A DNA stretch of 64,000 nucleotides from Desulfobulbus rhabdoformis (lineage in GTDB: Bacteria > Desulfobacterota > Desulfobulbia > Desulfobulbales > Desulfobulbaceae), in NCBI RefSeq assembly GCF_016919065.1, contig NZ_JAFFQA010000008.1, positions 90,798 through 154,797 of the forward strand, given 5' to 3'. The notes under the pieces are model-generated. The model ran no database searches. It was not told where the DNA came from and saw only the letters and a program-made list of their open reading frames with translations. Positions 56,443-64,000 of the stretch are shown here, piece by piece. The translations under genes and the position numbers were made by a program. Numbering within the stretch: position 1 is the first letter of the stretch; each line of letters starts with the position of its first letter.

Positions 56443-59001
56443 ATGGTCGGAAAAGTACTGACAAAAGTTTTCGGAAGTAAAAACGACAGGATAGTCAAGC
56501 AATACCGACGAATGGTTCAAGCTATCAATGATCTTGAACCTTCGATTGAGCCGCTTTCCGATGAGGAACTCAAGGCAAAGACCGCTGAATTTAAAGACCG
56601 GCTTTCCCAGGGCGAGACGCTTGATGACCTGTTACCGGAAGCTTTTGCTGTTGTTCGCGAGGCTGCGAAGCGGGTCCTTGGTGAGCGCCATTACGATGTG
56701 CAGCTCATAGGCGGCATTGTGTTGCACCAGGGAAAAATTGCTGAAATGAAGACCGGTGAAGGAAAAACCCTGACTTCCACAGCTCCTGTCTATCTCAATG
56801 CACTTTCTGGAAAAGGCGTTCATGTGGTTACGGTGAACGATTACCTGGCCAGCCGCGATGTCGAGTGGATGGGCGAGGTCTACCGCTTTTTAGGCATGAG
56901 CACCGCCTGCATTGTCCATGATATGGATGATGACCAAAGACGCCAGGCCTATGGAGCCGATATCACCTACGGAACCAACAATGAGTTCGGTTTTGATTAC
57001 CTGCGCGACAATATGAAATTTTCTTTAGAGGACTACTGTCAGCGCGGTTTTAACTATGCAATTGTTGATGAGGTTGACTCCATTCTCATCGATGAGGCGC
57101 GAACACCCCTGATTATCTCAGGCCCGGCGGAGCAAACCACGGATCTCTATCTCAAAGTCGATAGAATCATGCGCCATTTCAAGGTGGATGACCATTACAC
57201 CAAAGATGAAAAGGCTCGTCAGATCATGCTTACTGACGACGGTGTCGCCCTGGCCGAAGAGCTCTTGGAACTCGATAACCTCTATGACCCAAGAAACATC
57301 AACCACCTGCACCATGTAAATCAGGCGCTCAAGGCACATTTTCTCTTTCAGCGTGATGTGGATTATATCGTCCGTAACGGTGGCGTGGTCATTGTCGATG
57401 AGTTCACCGGACGTACCATGGAAGGTCGGCGCTACTCTGATGGTTTGCACCAGGCACTGGAGGCAAAGGAAGGAGTAAAAATCGAAAAAGAGAATCAGAC
57501 TCTGGCTTCGATTACCTTCCAGAACTACTTCCGCATGTACGATAAGCTTGCGGGGATGACCGGTACAGCCGATACCGAGGCGCCTGAGTTTAAAAAGATT
57601 TATGAGCTGGATGTTGTTATTATTCCCACCCACCAGAAGATGGTGCGCATAGATTACGCTGATCTTATTTATAAAAACCAGGCCGCCAAATATCGCAATA
57701 TCGTTCGCGAAATTAAAGAACTCAACGCCAAAGGTCAGCCTATCCTGGTTGGTACCATTTCCATCGATGTTTCTGAAAAAATTTCTAAAATGCTCAGCAA
57801 GGAAGACATTCCCCACGACGTGCTCAATGCCAAGCAGCACGAGCGTGAGGCTGAGATTATTGCAGAAGCCGGACAGAAGGGCAGGGTGACCATCGCAACC
57901 AACATGGCGGGACGTGGTACCGATATCAAACTGGGCGAAGGCGTTCGAGAAATTGGAGGGTTGCACATCCTTGGCACCGGACGGCATGAGAGTCGGCGTA
58001 TCGATAACCAGCTGCGCGGTCGTTCCGGTCGTCAGGGGGATCCTGGATCTTCACGGTTTTACCTCTCCCTGGAAGATGATCTGCTGCGTATTTTTGGCTC
58101 TGATCGGCTTAGTTCCGTGATGGACAAACTCGGCATGGAAGAAGACGAGCCCATTGAGCACTCCATGGTAACGCGCGCCATTGAAAATGCCCAGCGCAAG
58201 GTAGAGGGGCATAACTTTGATATTCGTAAGCATCTGCTGGAATACGACGATGTTATGAATAAACAGCGTGAAGTTGTGTACAGCCAGCGCCGCGAAGTAC
58301 TGGAAGGAGAAAATATACGTCCGATTATCGACGATTTTATCAGCGATTTGGCCAGCCAAATCGTGGCAGAACTCGCCAGCAGCCGTGGCAGCTCTGAGGA
58401 GTGGGATTGGGAGGCCATTGAAGATCGGGTCGAGCAGGTCTTTAACCTGAAACTAGACTGGGCTGAAGAAGAACGCAACGACATGACCAGCGAAGAGTTC
58501 AGCGAGAAGCTCAATGAGGCTATCCAGCAGGCCTACGCTGTCCAGGAAGAGAGAAATGGTTCCGAGCAGATGCGACAGCTTGAGCGCATGGTCATGCTCC
58601 AGGTGGTTGATGGCCTCTGGAAAGAGCATCTCTTGCAGATGGATCACCTGAAAGAGGGCATCGGCCTGCGTGGCTACGGTCAGAAAAACCCGCTCATGGA
58701 GTACAAGCGTGAAGGCTATGACCTTTTTGCCAACATGGTTGAGGCGGTCAAGCAGCATACCATCGCCAATTTGATGCGTATTCAACTGGTGCAGGATGAG
58801 GAACTTGCACGTCTTGAAGAGGAGCGCCGGTTGCAACGTGAGCAGGAAATGGCTGCCATGAAACGATTAGGGGCCAAGGAGCCCAGTGACAATTCGGGTT
58901 CGAAAACAGTGCAGCGCAGTGAAGAAAAAGTGGGCCGCAACGCTCCCTGTCCATGTGGATCTGGAAAAAAATATAAAAAATGCTGTGGGAAGGCCGCCTG
59001 A
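56443..59001 (+). CDS. secA: Preprotein translocase ATPase SecA
   Basis: 852 aa, full length. Walker [27 protein letters not shown], and a C-terminal SEC-C zinc motif [14 protein letters not shown] that binds SecB or lipid. Drives proteins through SecYEG. Confidence 0.97.
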   Translation: MVGKVLTKVFGSKNDRIVKQYRRMVQAINDLEPSIEPLSDEELKAKTAEFKDRLSQGETLDDLLPEAFAVVREAAKRVLGERHYDVQLIGGIVLHQGKIAEMKTGEGKTLTSTAPVYLNALSGKGVHVVTVNDYLASRDVEWMGEVYRFLGMSTACIVHDMDDDQRRQAYGADITYGTNNEFGFDYLRDNMKFSLEDYCQRGFNYAIVDEVDSILIDEARTPLIISGPAEQTTDLYLKVDRIMRHFKVDDHYTKDEKARQIMLTDDGVALAEELLELDNLYDPRNINHLHHVNQALKAHFLFQRDVDYIVRNGGVVIVDEFTGRTMEGRRYSDGLHQALEAKEGVKIEKENQTLASITFQNYFRMYDKLAGMTGTADTEAPEFKKIYELDVVIIPTHQKMVRIDYADLIYKNQAAKYRNIVREIKELNAKGQPILVGTISIDVSEKISKMLSKEDIPHDVLNAKQHEREAEIIAEAGQKGRVTIATNMAGRGTDIKLGEGVREIGGLHILGTGRHESRRIDNQLRGRSGRQGDPGSSRFYLSLEDDLLRIFGSDRLSSVMDKLGMEEDEPIEHSMVTRAIENAQRKVEGHNFDIRKHLLEYDDVMNKQREVVYSQRREVLEGENIRPIIDDFISDLASQIVAELASSRGSSEEWDWEAIEDRVEQVFNLKLDWAEEERNDMTSEEFSEKLNEAIQQAYAVQEERNGSEQMRQLERMVMLQVVDGLWKEHLLQMDHLKEGIGLRGYGQKNPLMEYKREGYDLFANMVEAVKQHTIANLMRIQLVQDEELARLEEERRLQREQEMAAMKRLGAKEPSDNSGSKTVQRSEEKVGRNAPCPCGSGKKYKKCCGKAA

Positions 59002-59085
59002 CAGCCTGACGAAAACCTGAACACTCTTTGGGGTGTTGATCAGTCCGTAAGACTCTGGATGCAGGTTCGGAGCATATCTTACTGC

Positions 59086-59124
59086 AAAGCCGTTATTTCC
59101 TCTTTGGAAGTAACGGCTTTTTAT
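59086..59124 (+). terminator. Terminator after secA
   Basis: AAAGCCGTTA / TAACGGCTTT stem with a 15-nt loop, followed by TTAT. Confidence 0.85.
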
Positions 59125-59225
59125 ATAGGGCTTTTAGAAGGATTTTATAGAGTTTTTTGTTACAGCGCCAGATTGCGCCTTACGGATGCGTTTTTTTTTC
59201 GTGTTCTGAAGCGTCGTTATATCGA

Positions 59226-60050
59226 TTAATGGAAAAATGCGCGGTAACGACCTGGAGTCATTCCCGTCAACCTCTTAAAACAACGATTTAAATGGCTTTG
59301 GTCGTAAAATCCGCAGCCATATGTCGTCTGCGCTAAGCTCTCACCGCTTTGAAGCGCCTGTTTTGCTTTTTCAATCCGCAGGGCAATCAAATATTGATGA
59401 ACCGAAATTGCAGTCGATTTTTTGAAAAGCCGTTGGAAATGGTATTTGGAAATATCGAGCTGCTCAATAATATCATCTAAGCTGATCTCTTTGTGGTAGT
59501 TCTCCTTCATATAATCCTTTGCCTTGCGAACAGCCCTTTCCCCAATGCTTTTACTGACTTCAGGTGGTGTCAGTTTCTGCAGGGCAAACAATGCATCCAA
59601 AAATTCTCCCATCATGCAATCATATTCCAGTCCTGTTGGTGCTTCAGAAGGAGATGCCTCGATAAGAAGGGTAAACAGGGCAGCCAATTTTGGAGAAACT
59701 ACCGCCGCTTCTGTAAAACGCAGGGGATGGCGATTCTCAGGGAGAAAGGCATGGAGTACATTGGGTTTTATGAACAGCGTGTCGTGGCGATAGCCTTCAT
59801 CGGTGAGAGCCTGATAAGCATGCGTTTCATCTGGATTGACACAGAGAAGAGTCGTGGGGGAACTTGTAAGGTTTTTCCCCTGTATAAAGGCCTCGACTGC
59901 GCCTTCACGAATGAGATTGACGGCATAGTCTTCGTGGATATGCTTGCCCGAGGAAGATTGATGGTGAAATGCCTTCTGCAACACCACCCGATCCATTGTG
60001 CTTGTCTTTTGGAAAGGAACCCTTGATCTGAGTTGAGTATCGTTTTTCAT
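59226..60050 (-). CDS. AraC-family regulator, probably of azlCD
   Basis: 274 aa. N-terminal cupin-like sensor domain and C-terminal two-HTH AraC domain (SLDDIIEQLDISKYHFQRLF; TTYGCGFYDQSHLNRCFK). AraC-azlC-azlD sets are common. ATG 60050 is chosen. The AzlCD genes lie upstream on the same strand, separated by a MITE. Confidence 0.88.
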   Translation of the reverse strand: MKNDTQLRSRVPFQKTSTMDRVVLQKAFHHQSSSGKHIHEDYAVNLIREGAVEAFIQGKNLTSSPTTLLCVNPDETHAYQALTDEGYRHDTLFIKPNVLHAFLPENRHPLRFTEAAVVSPKLAALFTLLIEASPSEAPTGLEYDCMMGEFLDALFALQKLTPPEVSKSIGERAVRKAKDYMKENYHKEISLDDIIEQLDISKYHFQRLFKKSTAISVHQYLIALRIEKAKQALQSGESLAQTTYGCGFYDQSHLNRCFKRLTGMTPGRYRAFFH

Positions 60051-60101
60051 GGGGATGCCTTGAACCAAGGAAATAGCCTGAAATTCTTAGCCTAAATTAA
60101 A

Positions 60102-60447
60102 GGGTGTCTTGAATAATTATATTTTTCAACAAGGCCAGGTAAGCATAGACTCCGAGGATTGCGCAAAATTTTATTTGATTACCACTGAAACTCAGCTGCA
60201 ATATTTGTCGCGGGCAAGGCCCACTCCTACGAGTCCGATAACATTTGGGAGACTGTAGGAGGCGAGCCATGCCCGCGGCAGGGCGAACGATTTACCGACT
60301 CTTTGCCTTTTGCGGAAGAGAAGAGGAACCTGGCACAAATTCTTCTTTTTCAGCGGAGCTTTGATGGTAATCATAAAATTTTAAGCATGACGAGGTAAGC
60401 CTCAGACTCCGCGGGATTGGCAGAAAAAGCAATTATTCAAGATTCCC
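60102..60447. mobile_element. MITE-like repeat, copy C (346 bp) with a nested REP doublet
   Basis: Ends GGGTGTCTTGAATAATT and AATTATTCAAGATTCCC, same family as copies at 30143 and 46852. The interior insert (about 190 bp, flanked by AAAATTTTA / TAAAATTTT) differs from copy A and contains two inverted REP-like sequences (see the next feature). No gene inside. With flanks it fills the 463-bp gap from 60051 to 60513. Confidence 0.75.
60207..60279. repeat. REP-like doublet (REPIN/BIME-type)
   Basis: GTCGCGGGCAAGGCCCACTC (left, reverse orientation) and GTAGGAGGCGAGCCATGCCC (right) face each other. Each resembles the classic REP core GTAGGAG...GCCCGCG. Such doublets are mobilised by RAYT transposases in other bacteria; no RAYT is visible here. 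Confidence 0.6.
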
Positions 60448-60513
60448 TAAAATATAAAACCGGCTCAAGCTTTCTTCAAGAAGCAGACAAGCATATTTAC
60501 CGCTGCACGTCTA

Positions 60514-60816
60514 TTATCCGATAAGTTGTCTGCTGACAGCGATACACACAATACCAACAGTCATTGCAACCAAAGCGTTTTTAGTTGCATACATGCACCA
60601 GACGATAAGGATTGCGGCGAGTAAACCTTTTACTCCCTCCTCAATTATCGCCGGTACGACCAGTGAGATAAGCAATGTCGCTGGCAGTGAATCCAGGAAT
60701 AATCGAACTTTCCCAGAATTGACCAAACGATCCGAGAGCAGTAAGCCGGAAATCTTAAACGCGTACGTTCCCACTGTGACGATGCCGAGCACAAGCACTA
60801 CGTCCCAATTATGCAT
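60514..60816 (-). CDS. azlD: AzlD-family branched-chain amino acid exporter subunit
   Basis: 100 aa, three helices. Start 60816 (MHNWDVV) has GGAG 7 nt upstream and overlaps azlC by 8 nt. Small partner of AzlC. Confidence 0.85.
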   Translation of the reverse strand: MHNWDVVLVLGIVTVGTYAFKISGLLLSDRLVNSGKVRLFLDSLPATLLISLVVPAIIEEGVKGLLAAILIVWCMYATKNALVAMTVGIVCIAVSRQLIG

Positions 60817-61513
60817 TTTTTTCTCCATTTATATGAGGAAAAAGGGTCATCAGAGAACCGGCAAGGGCTCCGCCTAGAATATACAGATTACCGGGGAGCC
60901 ATTGCTTCAAAAGCAGGGAACAGACTGCTGCCACGCACCAAGGCAACCAGTTCTGGGATCCCCGGTACATTCCCGGCAAAATGGTTATAATCATGGCGAC
61001 CAAAGCAAAGTCGAGACCGTAAATAGCCGGATTGCTCAGAGAACTCCCCAAAAAATATCCGGATATCGTCCCTCCCGACCAGGCAAAGAGCATGCACACG
61101 CCGCCACCGAAGAGAAACAACGGTGAAGTGGGCTGTGTCTCAAGGCGGGAGAGACTCAAGGCCCAGTTGGGTTCCGCTGTCAAATGGATGTACGCCAGCT
61201 TTTCGATCATCCGAGAGTTGACAAACAAGGGATGAAGCGCCATACACATGAGGAAATAGCGGAGATTGATTAAGAGGGCAGCCATTGAAATACCCAATAT
61301 ATCGAGGGGGGCATCCCACATCTCCACCATCAGGAACTGACCGGCTCCACCAAACACAAAGACGTTCATCAGCAGCAATTCAGATAATGACATCCCGTTC
61401 TGGACACTTAACGCACCACAGACCAGACCGAAGGAAACGATACTGAAGCTGATGGGAATCGTGGCTAAAAAGCCATCTTTAAATTCATGTTTCATGCTCC
61501 TAAAGTAACGCAT
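60809..61513 (-). CDS. azlC: AzlC-family branched-chain amino acid exporter
   Basis: 234 aa with about seven helices; FVFGGAGQFLMVEMWD, INLRYFLMCMALHPLF and TAEPNW are the AzlC core. Start 61513 or 61495 (MKHEFKDG) are both possible. With AzlD exports branched-chain amino acids or analogues. Confidence 0.9.
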   Translation of the reverse strand: MRYFRSMKHEFKDGFLATIPISFSIVSFGLVCGALSVQNGMSLSELLLMNVFVFGGAGQFLMVEMWDAPLDILGISMAALLINLRYFLMCMALHPLFVNSRMIEKLAYIHLTAEPNWALSLSRLETQPTSPLFLFGGGVCMLFAWSGGTISGYFLGSSLSNPAIYGLDFALVAMIITILPGMYRGSQNWLPWCVAAVCSLLLKQWLPGNLYILGGALAGSLMTLFPHINGEKNA

Positions 61514-61745
61514 GAAAATTTTGATGTATTGGATAATCGTGCTTTTATTCTGTATCTATGACGGCAGGGTAGCGCTGAGTAGCATATTATATCGACTAAA
61601 CGAGAAGTTATTAATAATCACATTTCTTGTTCAGCTCAAAATCCCCTCTGGAGCCCCAAACAAATGAGGACAGATCAATATTCGTATTTATGAAATTGGA
61701 ATTTTTTTGGCAAACCTAATGAAAATCAACATCAAAATGGAATTT

Positions 61746-62321
61746 ATGAAAAAATTATTTTTTGTCATTCTTACCTTTCTCATGAGCACTGGTTATGTCC
61801 AAGCCAGCTCGTATATTTTTATCGGAGCTGGCCCGCTAACCGAGAAGGGCTATCTCGTCAGCGGAGCAATTTCCAAAACTGTTAATAATACAATCAAAAA
61901 ATTTCACTTGCGTGCTTCTGTAGAATCCACACAGGGGGATCAAGAGACTCTCCGACTCTTGGAATCTGGCAGTGTCGAGTTCGGAGTTGTGCATTCGAAG
62001 ACGCATGTTTCAAAAAATCATGTTCGGGCAGTTTTCAGTATTCCACAGACCTCTTTCATAGTGGTCACATCCGAAAAAACTCCTGACACTGTTGTGTACT
62101 CCTTTACAAAATCAATTTTTGAGAACCTCAACTTTTTAAAAATTAAGCTTGAGAGTATGAATATTATTCACCCATCAGCCAGTGAGTCCTTGGTCGGAGG
62201 TGGTCTGGCCGATGGTGCCGTGTTTACAAAGGGAAATATGTTAACTGGCTTCTCTTATGAATTACATCCAGCGGCATCAAAGTACTACAAAGAAGCAAGG
62301 ATAAATCCTGAGAGATGGTGA
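61746..62321 (+). pseudogene. Shortened TAXI-family TRAP solute receptor
   Basis: 191 aa from 61746. Signal peptide MKKLFFVILTFLMSTGYVQA, then TAXI-like PLTEKGYLVSGAISKTVNN, later YSFTKSIFENL and C-terminal ELHPAASKYYKEA, the TAXI end. Whole receptors have about 320 residues; about 100 from the middle are absent. No TRAP membrane genes nearby. Probably an internally deleted relic. The surroundings are A+T-rich compared with the rest. Confidence 0.6.
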
Positions 62322-62490
62322 AACAGAAAACTACGAAAATAGTTGTGCAAATGACAATAAAAAAAGCATAACTACCCCTGAACGTTTAGGATTTAGTAAG
62401 GAAGGTGTGATACGAAATGCTGAAAAAATATATGATAAATACTATGATTATGTTGTTTATGGTATGTTAAAAAGTAAATTTCAGCAATGA
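62305..62490 (+). pseudogene. C-terminal remnant of a GNAT acetyltransferase
   Basis: Frame open from 62305 to TGA at 62488-62490 without an initiation codon at the N-terminal side. It reads NKKSITTPERLGFSKEG then IYDKYYDYVVYGMLKSKF, the usual end of RimJ/RimL-type GNAT proteins (A-x-x-LGF-x-EG ... YD..VYGML). The N-terminal two thirds are lost. Overlaps the end of the TAXI frame. In the A+T-rich strip. Confidence 0.6.
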
Positions 62491-62766
62491 TTGAAGAGAA
62501 TATAATAACGTATCCAAGAGATTTTATAAAAAGATGAAGCTGAGAAGTTTGTGTTATTCCGGTTTAACGTAATTTTTATTGATCTGAAGGCAGGAAGATA
62601 AAATTACCAAATAATTATTTATTGGAAGTAGTTTAAGACCTTCTTTTTTAAGTGATCAAGGAGATACTTTCGATGAAATTCTATTTTGGACAAGAGTGAT
62701 TCATTATAAATAATGTATAGATCATTTTTTATGATGCATGTTTGCTAAAGTTTGGAGATCCATATT

Positions 62767-63084
62767 ATGGACAAGAATTTAGTTTTTACAGTACAATTTG
62801 ATATTAAGCCTGAGTGTGTACATACATTCAAAGAGTCATTGTTAAATGTATTAAACAAAATGTCTTTAGAAGATACGTTTGTATCTTGTTATTTGGATAA
62901 AGATTCTAATGATGACGCTAAATATATTCTTTATGAAATTTGGAAAGAGCCTAGCGTGGAGGCGTTTTCTGAAAACCAAATCAATAAAGATTATCGTAAG
63001 GAATTTAATAGCAAGATAGATAAGTGGATTAAAAAGGATAAGGTAGTAACAATTCTGGAACCTGTACAAGAGTGGCACAAATAA
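62767..63084 (+). CDS. Small antibiotic-biosynthesis-monooxygenase-like (ABM) protein
   Basis: 105 aa. The fold is suggested by LVFTVQFDIKPECVHTFKESL at the start and YILYEIWKEPSVEAFSENQINKDY, typical of quinol-monooxygenase-like dimers. Start 62767 has GGAG upstream. Low G+C content differs from the surrounding chromosome, suggesting transfer. Real function unknown. Confidence 0.7.
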   Translation: MDKNLVFTVQFDIKPECVHTFKESLLNVLNKMSLEDTFVSCYLDKDSNDDAKYILYEIWKEPSVEAFSENQINKDYRKEFNSKIDKWIKKDKVVTILEPVQEWHK

Positions 63085-63420
63085 CACCAATATACAATAA
63101 TTCTCTACTGCAGTAGTGTCATTGGATAACGTTCAATATTTATGACCTGATCCTTGTTTGTTGTTGGCGGCCAATATGTAGAATTTTTTTATGTTTTTTG
63201 TTAAATAATGCAGAAAATAGAGGGCGCGCCGCGATTAAATAATGATAGTGGACCGCATGTATCCCGGTATACCCGGAGGGGAGCATCCGATAGTTATGGA
63301 ATTGCTCTGCAGATCGAAGTCGGCCTGTTTGGTTAATAATTTTAACACGTTACGTTATTTTTTTGTTTAAATGCTGCTTTTCACATGATATAATATCCCG
63401 TTAAATCAGGAGGTTGCATC
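63085..63420. other. A+T-rich gap, probably including the left end of an insertion sequence
   Basis: 336 bp without a gene. The transposase at 63421 needs an inverted left end upstream, but I could not define it since the right end lies beyond the window. Confidence 0.4.
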
Positions 63421-64000
63421 ATGGCGGCTGTGCGAAAAATTCGGAATTGGTCTAAATGTTACAAAGACATGTACGATAATATTCTCGATCAAAAAATTGC
63501 TCACATTATTCAGTGTGTTGATGCGCCCAACAACACGCTTTTTGAGATAATTAACAAGATCAGAAAAGAGTACCCGTCAATAGATCCCGAATTAGTCCAG
63601 ATTGTCATTCAAGGTGAACTTGATCGGCAGATCCAAGCTCCGACATGCACTCCTTGCGGGAGCAAAGCTCATAAAAAATATTCCACGAAAAAAGAGTGCG
63701 TTACCACTATTGGCACCCTTGTCATTGACTGCCCGTACTATGTGTGCCCCAAATGTAAAGCCGTCCATACCCCGTACGAAAATGCTCTTAATTTGAGGGA
63801 TGGCAAGTACCAGTACGATGTACAAAAAATAGCTTCTCTCTTCGGTTCCAAGGAAACTTTTGAGGAAGCTGCAGAAATGATGAACGAGATCTATCGTTTT
63901 GACATTTCCGCAGACACTGTCCATAAACTCACCAATCAAGTCGCGGATGAAATCAGCCTTGAAGAGATCACTCCTACTTCTCAAGAAATATCTAAAATCA
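63421..64000 (+). CDS. ISKra4-like transposase, 5' part, cut by the window end
   Basis: 193 residues visible, open to the end. Zinc-type cysteines (CTPCGSKAHKKY; CPYYVCPKCK) precede QKIASLFGSKETFEEAAEMM and ISADTVHKLTNQVADE, which match ISKra4/UPF0236-type transposases. AGGAGG lies 7 nt before ATG 63421. Sits at the border of the A+T-rich strip, which it may have helped bring in. Confidence 0.75.
   Translation, partial: MAAVRKIRNWSKCYKDMYDNILDQKIAHIIQCVDAPNNTLFEIINKIRKEYPSIDPELVQIVIQGELDRQIQAPTCTPCGSKAHKKYSTKKECVTTIGTLVIDCPYYVCPKCKAVHTPYENALNLRDGKYQYDVQKIASLFGSKETFEEAAEMMNEIYRFDISADTVHKLTNQVADEISLEEITPTSQEISKI

Noticed and set aside
57118..57987. 289-codon open frame antisense to secA
   Set aside because: Lies entirely within the conserved SecA coding sequence and has no ribosome site or recognisable domain.

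Overview
The window looks like chromosome from an anaerobic, Gram-negative sulfate-reducer-like bacterium, most plausibly a member of the Desulfobulbales (Desulfobacterota). Pointers are a tetraheme cytochrome c3, system II cytochrome c biogenesis (ResB/CcsB), several ferredoxins, flavodiiron protein, three hybrid cluster proteins, a LarA/GlcD/GlcF lactate-type operon and a full lipid A gene set (lpxB, lpxK, lpxC). The taxonomic placement is inference; no rRNA is present.

Region 1 (1-16.5 kb) is a nitrogen-oxide/nitrosative-stress island. It holds three hcp genes (the first cut by the window edge), a ferredoxin-haoC-haoA operon (NapC/NrfH-type quinol dehydrogenase plus octaheme hydroxylamine-oxidoreductase-family cytochrome), a flavodiiron NO reductase-type protein, a CBS protein plus HPP-family (nitrite-transporter-like) membrane protein, a glutamine-amidotransferase-like protein with a NapH-like polyferredoxin, a TetR regulator with two matching operators, and a cupin. 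Four near-identical 14-bp FNR/HcpR-type palindromes (TTGAY-N4-RTCAA) lie in the promoter regions of the hcp genes. Divergent from hcp1, behind two of these boxes, is a compact four-gene cluster that I cannot assign to a described pathway: a cytoplasmic solute-binding-protein-like protein, a HypB/UreG-like GTPase with cysteine motifs, an ABC ATPase without a permease, and a small zinc-ribbon protein. This is the best candidate for an undescribed system; a role in making or repairing the Hcp metal cluster is a hypothesis.

Region 2 (16.7-37.4 kb) is mostly core: lpxB and a Gfo/Idh/MocA dehydrogenase, a livKHMGF branched-chain amino acid ABC operon, lpxK, lpxC, proC-nadK, purA with a strongly folded leader, rpoZ, dnaJ-moaC, dksA-like, galT, a CheY-like regulator, a FolE2 homologue that has lost its metal-site cysteine, and glyS without glyQ beside it.

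Region 3 (37.5-59 kb) holds cytochrome c3, CcsB/ResB, the larA-glcF-glcD operon, an MscS-type channel, pdxH, a sirtuin, a LysE exporter, a DUF2156 protein, a 7Fe-type ferredoxin with an Asp ligand, alr, argS, two small membrane proteins, an ArgA-like GNAT and secA. Region 4 (59-64 kb) has an AraC-azlCD transporter unit, then an A+T-rich strip of decayed genes (short TAXI receptor, GNAT remnant), a small monooxygenase-like protein and the start of an ISKra4-like transposase.

Dispersed non-coding repeats occur at several places: a MITE-like family (three copies at 30.1, 46.9 and 60.1 kb, one carrying a nested REP doublet) and a second family bounded by GAATCCGTGA / TCACGGATTC (about 49.9, 50.2 and 52.9 kb).
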